Assembly: GCA_002785325.1 (NCBI GenBank)
Contig: PFMH01000112.1
Location: 1 to 17,624 of the forward strand
Length of the DNA: 17,624 bases
Origin: a bacterium (Candidatus Howlettbacteria) CG_4_10_14_0_8_um_filter_40_9
GTDB taxonomy: Bacteria; Patescibacteriota; CPR2; UBA1875; GCA-2785325
Reading direction: 5' to 3'
The first letter of the stretch is position 1. Every line of letters begins with the position of its first letter. Shown here piece after piece: positions 1-6,315 of this stretch. A model generated the notes under the pieces. It had not been told where the DNA came from and did no database searches. It was given only the letters and a program-made list of their open reading frames with translations. The position numbers were made by a program, and so were the translations under genes.

Positions 1-27
1 ACTTTACAATTTATCAAATTTTTACAT

Positions 28-52
28 AAAAGAGAGCCAATGGCTCTCTTTT
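28..52 (-). terminator. Intrinsic terminator of the signalling block
   Basis: A perfect 11-bp inverted repeat (AAAAGAGAGCC / GGCTCTCTTTT) encloses a 3-nt loop. Read on the minus strand, the second arm ends in TTTT followed by A/T-rich DNA. The stop codon of the small minus-strand gene lies inside the hairpin, so the terminator closes the block. It is symmetric enough to act in both directions. Confidence 0.85.
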
Positions 53-323
53 ATTCTTCTTTGATTTCGTATTCATTTTCTTCCTCCAGTATCTCTCCTT
101 GCAACTGCAATCTTTCCAAGTTCTTTCGTTCTAGCTTGATGAGGGCATCCTTGAGAAAAAGTTTATAAGTTTTATTATCCCACTTGTATACAGATTCTAT
201 TGAATCTTTGAGATAATCGAGCTTTTCTTTTTCTTCTCTCACTAAACCCATAAACTTTTTTACAAGCTCTTTTTTATCCTCTGCTTCTGTCCGCCTAAGT
301 CGTATTACTTCCACGCATACCAC
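51..323 (-). CDS. Small charged helical protein, function unknown
   Basis: A 90-residue protein that I do not recognise. It is very rich in Lys, Glu and Arg, has almost no Gly or Pro, and should be mostly alpha-helical, possibly a coiled coil over residues 10-85. No signal peptide or membrane segment is visible. Translation probably starts at GTG 323, preceded on the minus strand by AGGA at about 7-nt spacing. A second in-frame GTG at 314, with AGGTGG before it, is nearly as good. It is the last gene of the minus-strand block, 84 bp after a stand-alone receiver, and its stop codon lies inside a strong terminator. The location suggests a partner of the signalling genes, but that is inference only. 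Ordinary base composition and the terminator support a real gene. Confidence 0.6.
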   Translation of the reverse strand: MVCVEVIRLRRTEAEDKKELVKKFMGLVREEKEKLDYLKDSIESVYKWDNKTYKLFLKDALIKLERKNLERLQLQGEILEEENEYEIKEE

Positions 324-407
324 CTCGTTTCCTATGTTTCACTCCTGTGTTATGCCCAAAATTATTTTTTCATCTCCCCTCTTGAGCTAATCATAGTACT
401 ACAATAG

Positions 408-782
408 TTATCCTCTTGTCAAGGCCTTTTGCACTCTCTCGAGAACTTCGCCCATCGTGGTTTCAGATTTGACGATAAAGTCGGTGGCCCCATATGCCAT
501 CGCTTTCTCCTTGGTTTGTTCATCGGAGAGGGCAGTGAGCATAATTATCTTGGTGTTTGATACTTCAGGGGTGGCTTTCATGATATCTAGGATGTGGAGC
601 CCGTGAATATTTGGCATCATGATATCCAAGAGGACTAGATCCGGTTTTTCTTCCGTTACTTTAGTCAGGGCTTCCTCACCGTTTTGGGCGACGCAAACCT
701 TGTATCCCTGGGCCGTAAAAACAGCGCGATAAAGGTCGCAGAGTTTCTGGTCGTCATCAACTATCATAATTTTTGGATTCAT
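408..782 (-). CDS. Stand-alone response-regulator receiver protein
   Basis: A CheY-like receiver of 124 residues with no output domain. The acidic pocket is D9-D10-D11, the phospho-acceptor is D53 in LLDIMMPN, the switch threonine is T83 and the conserved lysine is K105, so the phosphorylation site is complete. The open frame extends upstream to 809. The start at 782 is preferred because GGAG lies 5 nt upstream and the receiver fold begins right there (MNPKIMIVDDD). It follows the membrane histidine kinase by 40 bp on the same strand and is probably co-transcribed and phosphorylated by it. Without a DNA-binding or enzymatic domain it must act by protein-protein contact or as a phosphorelay intermediate. 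I am confident of the family but cannot tell the target. Confidence 0.93.
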   Translation of the reverse strand: MNPKIMIVDDDQKLCDLYRAVFTAQGYKVCVAQNGEEALTKVTEEKPDLVLLDIMMPNIHGLHILDIMKATPEVSNTKIIMLTALSDEQTKEKAMAYGATDFIVKSETTMGEVLERVQKALTRG

Positions 783-822
783 TTTATCTCCTTTATTGTA
801 TCTTACCAAGAATCGCTAACAT

Positions 823-2523
823 TTAGAAATTTTTTAATAGTGATTCAAGAATATTGTTGCTCTTTTTGTTGCTAGCTAAGCGTTTCTTCTTTGAAAAAGC
901 GAGAGGGAGAGAAAGGACAAAGACGGAACCCTCTCCCTTTTTACTCTGGAAATTTATTTGTCCTCCTAGCCTTTCAGCTAAAGATTTACAGACATAAAGT
1001 CCCAGTCCGCTACCCCCGGTTGCCCTTGTTTGCCAATCTTCTGCGCGATAGAACTTTTGGAAGATCAGCTTTTGAGCCTCCGGAGCGATGCCAATGCCGG
1101 TATCTTTGATTGAAAGGACAGCTTCTCCTCCTGTTTTAAAAAGAGATATCGTGATACTTCCTTTCTCGGTAAACTTTATTGCATTATCCAAAAGGTTTAT
1201 CACTATTTCTTTTAGTTTTGCTTTATCAGTCTTTATCTCTAACGCCTTTTCTTTAGTCGTAATGGTGACCTTTAGACCTTTATCATTTATCTTAGAAGAA
1301 TACTCTTTCATTACTTCCTTTAACAATTTCAATAAATCTGTTTTTTCAATCGTGAGTTCCAGTGTCCCCGCTTCAGACTTGGTTGTGAGCAATATATCTT
1401 TGGAAAGTTTTATCAGTTCAAGAGCGCTTTCATGGATAATATTTAGATATTTCTTGGTCTCTCCGTCGTACTTCAAATCATTATTCGTTAGGAGGAAATG
1501 CAGATAGCCTTCGATAACAGCAAGAGGCGTTCTAAGCTCATGGGAAGCGATCGCCGTAAACTCTTCTTTTTTCTTTTCGAGCTCTTCTTCCTTTGTAGCG
1601 TCATGCATAAAAATAATTGATCCTTGAAAGACCTCGTTTTCGTCATGAAGAGGAGTTATTGTGCAAAAAAAGCTTTTTGTTTCTTTTTCGCCGATTAACT
1701 CAAGGTCGTTTCGAAAGAGCGACTTGCCCCTTTGACACGATATGGCTTCTGAAAAATTAAAAGGGCCTTTTTGGCCGACAAGATTTACATAATTTTCGAG
1801 CTTTTTCCCAACCATTTTTTTCTTGTCTAATGAAAAAACGGAAGCGGCTTTTTCGTTTAACAAAATAACCCTCCCTTTTGTATCGAGGGAGATGATGATG
1901 TCTGAGATGCTGTCGAAGAGATTTGTTATCTCATATTTTTCTAGTGCTAAGTGGCGGTTTAAGGTCTCAAGCTCGTCTTTTTTCGCTTTGTATCTTAAGG
2001 CCTCTGTAGCAAAGAGCCTAAGGACGATAGCCAGAGCTACAACTCCATAAAGTTCAAAGGCGAGTTTGTAGAAAAAGACATTGAGGCTTATCGCTATGGG
2101 TAGGAGGGAGAAAAGGACCCCAAAAAGAATAACGATGGTGCTGAGAATAAAGTTTTTTAGATTGTAAACGAAAGAGTTTAGGGCAATGATAATAAGAAAG
2201 AAAATAATATAAAGGTACCCCCATTCGCCTAGATTTTTCATGATCGTTACTATCGCGACAGTATAGACAACATCGGGGAAAAGAGTGAGGCGTTTATCAA
2301 AGTATATGCCGGGGACCAGATAATAAATAGCCGTAAATATTATAGTTAAGGCCCCTATTAACCAGACATTTCTTACTGCTTCTGCGCTGATGGGGGTGAT
2401 CGTTACTACTAAAATAGTAAGAATGACAGAAGAAGCAGCCGTTGCGGCGCTTATGTACTGGGCCTTCTTTATATCTTGAAGAAAGCCGTCGCTCATTACC
2501 TCTCGTACTTTGTCGTTACTCAT
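823..2523 (-). CDS. Multi-pass membrane sensor histidine kinase with PAS domain
   Basis: A hybrid-free histidine kinase of 566 residues. An N-terminal membrane domain of about six hydrophobic segments (roughly residues 24-172) with little extracytoplasmic loop is followed by a short coiled linker, a PAS domain (about 197-312), a HisKA dimerisation helix with H328 in ASHELRTPL, and a HATPase domain. The HATPase has N447 in NLLDNAIK, the G1 box DTGIGIA (474-480) and the G2 box GGSGLGLY (503-510). All catalytic motifs are intact. The first domain has no large outer loop, so the signal is probably sensed in the membrane or by the PAS domain. The gene starts 1 nt after the stop of the upstream receiver, which implies translational coupling, and AGGAG lies 14 nt before the start. 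A Lys-rich tail of about 25 residues follows the kinase core. Confidence 0.95.
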   Translation of the reverse strand: MSNDKVREVMSDGFLQDIKKAQYISAATAASSVILTILVVTITPISAEAVRNVWLIGALTIIFTAIYYLVPGIYFDKRLTLFPDVVYTVAIVTIMKNLGEWGYLYIIFFLIIIALNSFVYNLKNFILSTIVILFGVLFSLLPIAISLNVFFYKLAFELYGVVALAIVLRLFATEALRYKAKKDELETLNRHLALEKYEITNLFDSISDIIISLDTKGRVILLNEKAASVFSLDKKKMVGKKLENYVNLVGQKGPFNFSEAISCQRGKSLFRNDLELIGEKETKSFFCTITPLHDENEVFQGSIIFMHDATKEEELEKKKEEFTAIASHELRTPLAVIEGYLHFLLTNNDLKYDGETKKYLNIIHESALELIKLSKDILLTTKSEAGTLELTIEKTDLLKLLKEVMKEYSSKINDKGLKVTITTKEKALEIKTDKAKLKEIVINLLDNAIKFTEKGSITISLFKTGGEAVLSIKDTGIGIAPEAQKLIFQKFYRAEDWQTRATGGSGLGLYVCKSLAERLGGQINFQSKKGEGSVFVLSLPLAFSKKKRLASNKKSNNILESLLKNF

Positions 2524-2524
2524 C

Positions 2525-2887
2525 TTATTTGACGACGCTCCTAATCTTTTTTATAATATCGCCCACAGAGCTCTCTGTTTTTGACAGGTATTCGCAGGCA
2601 CCAAAGATAGAGGCCTCTTTTTGGACGTCCTTTTCTCTCATATCAGTAAGGATGATAAGTGGCAGTGACCCTTCAATTCTTAGCTTTAACTCCTTCAAAA
2701 GGTCAATATTTTTTAGGTCGGGGGTCATGATATCGAGAAGGACCAAACTCGGCTTAAAGGAGCCTATCATCTCTATGGCACGAGAAACGCTCTCTGCGGT
2801 TTCTACTTGGATTTGTTGAAACGAGATAGCAGTTTTGTAGAGATATCGCGTTCCCTCGTCGGATTCTATTATTAATACTTTGGCCAT
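2525..2887 (-). CDS. Stand-alone response-regulator receiver protein
   Basis: A CheY-like receiver of 120 residues without output domain. The phospho-acceptor is D52 in LVLLDIMTPD, the switch threonine is T81 and the lysine is K103. The usual paired acidic residues at the start are altered: the motif reads IIESDE, so one Asp is replaced by Glu (E8) and the second by Ser, with D10 following. Magnesium binding may be modified but is not obviously lost. GGAG sits 5 nt before ATG 2887. It is the first gene of the receiver-kinase-receiver unit and its stop codon is 1 nt from the kinase start. Two single receivers around one kinase suggest a branched or relay pathway. The output partner is not in the window. 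Confidence 0.92.
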   Translation of the reverse strand: MAKVLIIESDEGTRYLYKTAISFQQIQVETAESVSRAIEMIGSFKPSLVLLDIMTPDLKNIDLLKELKLRIEGSLPLIILTDMREKDVQKEASIFGACEYLSKTESSVGDIIKKIRSVVK

Positions 2888-2965
2888 TTTTTCTCCTATA
2901 ATTTAATTAATATTTGCTACTTATATTTAATATATTGATTGACCAGATTTTGAATGTTTTTATCG

Positions 2966-3007
2966 CAAAACTGACGCTGAAACATTACACAAAACGGACG
3001 CAACATT
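2966..3007. repeat. 24-bp-spaced direct repeat upstream of receiver-kinase unit
   Basis: CAAAACTGACGC at 2966 is repeated as CAAAACGGACGC at 2990, with one mismatch. Both copies are followed by AACATT, the first after an extra TGA. The repeat lies in the only sizeable gap in the signalling block, about 80 bp upstream of the receiver gene at 2887. Its position fits a regulator-binding site or an upstream promoter element, which is inference. I see no clear -35/-10 pair beside it. Confidence 0.45.
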
Positions 3008-3056
3008 CTAAATGATTTATTTTAATTTTTGTTACTTGTCATTTGGAATTTTACTA

Positions 3057-4817
3057 TTATGATTTGTCTTTATTCCCAACCTTCAGGCTGAAACTAAAAG
3101 TCGTTCCTTTCCCCTTTTCACTGTCGACCCAGATATCTCCGTTCATCTTTTTAATAAGCGCCTTTACGATGAAAAGACCGAGCCCTGTCCCGCTGATTTC
3201 CTTCGTCTCATCTGTTCTTATCCTGTAGAATTTTTCAAACAAATGCTCTCTCTCGCTTTTTGACATTCCGAAGCCCTCGTCTTGGATCTCTGTTATGACC
3301 TTATCTTTTGAAACGGCATGTTTGATATAGACATTTTTACCTTCAGGAGAATATTTTATGGCATTATCGATAAGATTTATTATGACTTCCTTTATCTTTA
3401 TCTCGTTAGAGTTTACATAAGGAAGCTTTGTTTCTACGTAGTGCAGTTTGATCTTTTTTGTTTTTGCTTTTATTGAAAGATCTTTTACGATATCCGATAT
3501 GATAGGGGATATATTGACTGGTGCCAAGTCAAATTTCATCTGGCCTGATTCTGATCTTAAAACCTCCAGAAGATCGGAAACGAGAGTGGACAGTTGTTTT
3601 GAAACTGAAAGTGCCGTGGTAACAGGGGTTTTTATTGAAGCGCTTATCTCCCCGTATGATCCGTCAAGCACCATGTCCAGATAACTGGAAACAGTGAAGA
3701 TAGGGTTGCTTAGTTCGTGAGCGATAACGTAAACAAACTCATCCTTTACTTTGTCGAGTTCTTTTTCTGCTCTAGCATCGTGTATCGTAAAGACCATGCC
3801 TCTGATTTTTGACTCCTTTCCATATATCGGAGCTATGGTTAGAGCAACAGGGATAAGTTTCCCTTCTTTGTTTCGGATATTGATATTTTCTCTGTATGTT
3901 TTTCTAACTACAGTCCCTTCCTTTAGAGCTGACATTACCAAATCCTTGGCCTTAGCTCCTTCTTTGTCTCTGATATCTACAAAGTGCCTGTAGTGTCTGA
4001 ACATAACATCTTGTGATGCATATCCCGTTATCTCTTCCACTTTTGGATTGTACTGAAGTATCTGGCCCTGGTTGTTTACGACTATAAGTCCTTCTCCCAT
4101 GCTTTCCATCATTGCTTCGTCTTGTTCTTCGCTCATTTTCAATGTTTTAGAAACTTCTATTAAAGCTCGGTTTTTTTCAATCAAAAGATCTGCGGTTTTT
4201 TTAAATGTCCAGTAGAGGAGAAGATAAAGCAAAAAAAGCGACGAACCAGTGATAAACCAGATATTTTTTTGAATGGCTGCTATATCCTCATAAACTCCGC
4301 TGATGTCAAAATAGAGTTCTATAACTCCGGAAGGAGAAGTCTTTTCATCATAGAAAACGGGTATGTATATCTCCATTAAGTTACCGACTTCTTCGTCTTT
4401 AGTGTCTTGCTCTTTTTTCCTGTTTAGAATCTCGGCAACGTCTCTACCTTCGAGAGCTTCATTGAGTTCCTTGTTATCTCTATAGTTTTGACCTATAAGA
4501 CTGGCTTCATTTGCAAACAATATGTTGCTATCGCTGTCATAAATCTTGATTTTTTTTGAGTCCAGATAACCGATTGCTTTATAAAAATCTTCAAAAGAGG
4601 ATTTATTTTTTTGAAAATTGGGATTTTTAAATACGGTTTCTCCAAGGTATTCTTTCGCGTGATCTCTGATATGATGAGAAATCTCATGTTTATTTTTGTC
4701 TATTACATATTCTTTGATATTTTTATTAATAAAAATATTTAAAACCAAACCCAGCGTTGCAAATGCTACAAAGCTTAAGACGAGGAATTTTCTTGTTGGG
4801 CTCATACCTAAATTCAT
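3057..4817 (-). CDS. Membrane sensor histidine kinase with extracytoplasmic sensor and PAS domain
   Basis: A histidine kinase of 586 residues. The order is membrane segment 1 (about 11-30), an extracytoplasmic domain of about 150 residues with dCache/sCache-like spacing (31-185), membrane segment 2 (186-205), a coiled linker, a PAS domain (about 232-346), HisKA with H367, and a HATPase domain. The HATPase has N485 in NLIDNAIK, the G1 box DEGFGM (513-518) and the G2 box GTGLGLF (543-549). The H-box reads HELSNPI instead of the usual HELRTPL; the histidine and proline are kept. The start at ATG 4817 has no Shine-Dalgarno, and a second Met lies at residue 5. The gene is transcribed divergently from hrcA across 115-150 bp and has a 169-bp gap before the next receiver, so it may be a separate unit. 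Confidence 0.94.
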   Translation of the reverse strand: MNLGMSPTRKFLVLSFVAFATLGLVLNIFINKNIKEYVIDKNKHEISHHIRDHAKEYLGETVFKNPNFQKNKSSFEDFYKAIGYLDSKKIKIYDSDSNILFANEASLIGQNYRDNKELNEALEGRDVAEILNRKKEQDTKDEEVGNLMEIYIPVFYDEKTSPSGVIELYFDISGVYEDIAAIQKNIWFITGSSLFLLYLLLYWTFKKTADLLIEKNRALIEVSKTLKMSEEQDEAMMESMGEGLIVVNNQGQILQYNPKVEEITGYASQDVMFRHYRHFVDIRDKEGAKAKDLVMSALKEGTVVRKTYRENINIRNKEGKLIPVALTIAPIYGKESKIRGMVFTIHDARAEKELDKVKDEFVYVIAHELSNPIFTVSSYLDMVLDGSYGEISASIKTPVTTALSVSKQLSTLVSDLLEVLRSESGQMKFDLAPVNISPIISDIVKDLSIKAKTKKIKLHYVETKLPYVNSNEIKIKEVIINLIDNAIKYSPEGKNVYIKHAVSKDKVITEIQDEGFGMSKSEREHLFEKFYRIRTDETKEISGTGLGLFIVKALIKKMNGDIWVDSEKGKGTTFSFSLKVGNKDKS

Positions 4818-4885
4818 AATGCTTATATCTATTTTATGCCATTTGCCATTGTTTTAAAAGTATAAAGAAGGCATTTTAGAAGGTC

Positions 4886-4914
4886 TTGACATCCTTTTTA
4901 CGTTTTGCTAACAT
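4886..4914 (+). promoter_or_regulatory. Sigma-70-type promoter of the heat-shock cluster
   Basis: TTGACA at 4886-4891 and TAACAT at 4909-4914 are separated by 17 bp, a near-consensus vegetative promoter. Transcription should begin near 4920-4921, inside the CIRCE operator, which is the classic arrangement for repression by HrcA. Confidence 0.88.
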
Positions 4915-4918
4915 AACT

Positions 4919-4945
4919 TTAGCACTCTGGCTATGAGAGTGCTAA
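4919..4945 (+). promoter_or_regulatory. CIRCE operator (HrcA binding site)
   Basis: A perfect CIRCE element, TTAGCACTC - 9 nt - GAGTGCTAA. It overlaps the predicted transcription start of hrcA-grpE, so HrcA bound here would block initiation. This is established for the family. It is the only CIRCE I find in the window; neither the dnaK nor the dnaJ spacer carries one. Confidence 0.97.
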
Positions 4946-4968
4946 CACGGAATTTTTCAGCAGAAAAA

Positions 4969-5676
4969 ATGGATGAAAGAAGCCACAAAGTATTGGAAGC
5001 CGTTATCAGAGAATATATCGATACCGCGGAGCCGGTAGGGTCTTTTCATTTGAGGGAGGAATACGATTTTCCTTTCAGCTCGGCGACAATCAGGTCGGTG
5101 CTTTCAGATCTGGAAGGCTTAGGATATATCTTCCAACCTCATACCTCTGCGGGGAGAGTTCCGACCGAAAAAGGATACCGATTTTTCGTCGATCTTTTCG
5201 GGGAAGGAAGCTTTGACAGTTCAGCGAAAAGAGAAGAGCTGGCTTTCCGGAAAAAGATGCTGGCGATGAGATCGAGTTTTGAAAAAATGCTCGATGCAAC
5301 AGCAAGACTTCTTACAGAAACATCTTCAAACGCCGGGATCGCGGGAACCAATGAGTATGTGTTCAAATACGGCATCTCAAATCTTTTGCGGGAGCCGGAG
5401 ATCAAGAACGAGGATTACGCCGTAGGAGTGGCGGACATCTTTGACAATATAAACGATGTTATAAGAGAAGTCCCGGACAATATAGAGGTTGACGTATACG
5501 TTGGCGGTGAAAACCCGATCGGGAAAAAAGCGGGGTGCAGTTTGGTAATATCCAGGTTTTTGACCCCTTATAATACAAAAGGATTTTTGGGAATCTTGGG
5601 CCCCACAAGGATGAGTTACGAAAGAAATCTATCTCTGGTAAACATGGCTAAAGATATCTTGGAAGGAGAAATATAG
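4969..5676 (+). CDS. hrcA: Heat-shock repressor HrcA, compact form
   Basis: HrcA represses heat-shock genes by binding CIRCE, and this gene lies directly behind a perfect CIRCE site. The N-terminal winged helix is clear (VLEAVIREYIDTAEPVGS, then SSATIRSVLSDLEGLGY and TSAGRVPTEKGYR). The C-terminal part carries the family signature GFLGILGPTRMSYER. At 235 residues from this start it is about 100 residues shorter than typical HrcA (around 340). The missing part is in the middle, between the coiled region and the C-terminal signature, while both ends are intact. I chose ATG 4969 because HrcA homologues begin about here. An in-frame ATG at 4933 would lie inside the CIRCE spacer, and neither start has a good Shine-Dalgarno. 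The gene is 1 nt from grpE. Confidence 0.95.
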   Translation: MDERSHKVLEAVIREYIDTAEPVGSFHLREEYDFPFSSATIRSVLSDLEGLGYIFQPHTSAGRVPTEKGYRFFVDLFGEGSFDSSAKREELAFRKKMLAMRSSFEKMLDATARLLTETSSNAGIAGTNEYVFKYGISNLLREPEIKNEDYAVGVADIFDNINDVIREVPDNIEVDVYVGGENPIGKKAGCSLVISRFLTPYNTKGFLGILGPTRMSYERNLSLVNMAKDILEGEI

Positions 5677-5677
5677 T

Positions 5678-6148
5678 ATGGAAAAAGAGAAAAAAGGAAA
5701 AGGGAAAAAAGAGAATCGAGAAAAAGAACTGGAAGAGCTTTTGAAAAGGGTTCAGGCGGATTTTGTAAATTATAAAAACCGGACTGAAGAGGCCAGAATA
5801 AACCTTCTGAATCAGGCTTCTCGAGATACCATTCTTAAAATGCTTCCGGTTTTGGACAATCTCGAGCGCGCTTTGAAACATACACCTAAGGAACTTTCAA
5901 AAAACGAATGGGTAACGGGGCTGACTCATATCAAAAATCAGTTCGAAAATTCATTGAAAGAAGAAGGTTTGGAAATCATTGAAACGTCAGGAAAAGAGTT
6001 TGACCACAACTTGCACGAGGCGATCTCATTTATAGAGGGCAAAGGAAAGGACGGAGAGATCGTCGAGGAGTACGAAAAAGGATACACGCTTTACGGACAA
6101 GTGGTAAGACCGGCAAAGGTAGTAGTAAGTAAAATTTCTAATATCTAA
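5678..6148 (+). CDS. grpE: Nucleotide exchange factor GrpE
   Basis: A 156-residue GrpE, the cofactor that releases ADP from DnaK. A Lys/Glu-rich N-terminus leads into the long dimerisation helix (about residues 16-90, with LKRVQADFVNYKNR and LPVLDNLERAL). The beta domain follows, with FDHNLHEAI and the terminal signature GYTLYGQVVRPAKVVVS. AAGGAG lies 9-10 nt before the ATG, and the start is 1 nt after the hrcA stop, so the two are translationally coupled and share CIRCE control. Usual lengths are about 180-200 residues. This one lacks most of the acidic N-terminal extension and is otherwise standard. Confidence 0.97.
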   Translation: MEKEKKGKGKKENREKELEELLKRVQADFVNYKNRTEEARINLLNQASRDTILKMLPVLDNLERALKHTPKELSKNEWVTGLTHIKNQFENSLKEEGLEIIETSGKEFDHNLHEAISFIEGKGKDGEIVEEYEKGYTLYGQVVRPAKVVVSKISNI

Positions 6149-6208
6149 ACAAATCACAATGACCAAAATCTGAAAGTTTATAATATTTGAATTTAGATAT
6201 TGTTTAAA

Positions 6209-6300
6209 GTTTAGGATTTAGAGTTTAGGATTTTTACAATCAGTATAATTACAAATTCATTAATTAATCGAACAGCTAAGAGCTAATGGCTAGTAGCTAA
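6209..6300 (+). repeat. Two short tandem repeats in the grpE-dnaK spacer
   Basis: The 167-bp spacer between grpE and dnaK holds two tandem repeats. GTTTAGGATTT occurs at 6209 and 6223 (14-bp period). Four consecutive 7-mers of form NRGCTAR fill 6273-6300 exactly (CAGCTAA, GAGCTAA, TGGCTAG, TAGCTAA). TATAAT at 6244-6249 could be a -10 box but has no good -35. The dnaK ribosome site AAAGGAG starts just after the heptamers. I see no gene or CIRCE here. Confidence 0.6.
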
Positions 6301-6315
6301 ATAAAAGGAGACATT

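Noticed and set aside
1088..1507. 139-codon plus-strand ORF opposite the first histidine kinase
   Set aside because: It is antisense to well-conserved kinase codons (HATPase and HisKA region), has no ribosome site and encodes low-complexity Ser/Phe-rich sequence.
2442..2819. 125-codon plus-strand ORF across the receiver gene
   Set aside because: It is a mirror of a certain receiver gene and shows no independent protein features.
6179..6249. Second promoter for dnaK (TATAAT at 6179 and 6244)
   Set aside because: Neither box has a -35 at proper distance, and such hexamers are frequent in A/T-rich spacers, so it is mentioned only as a possibility.
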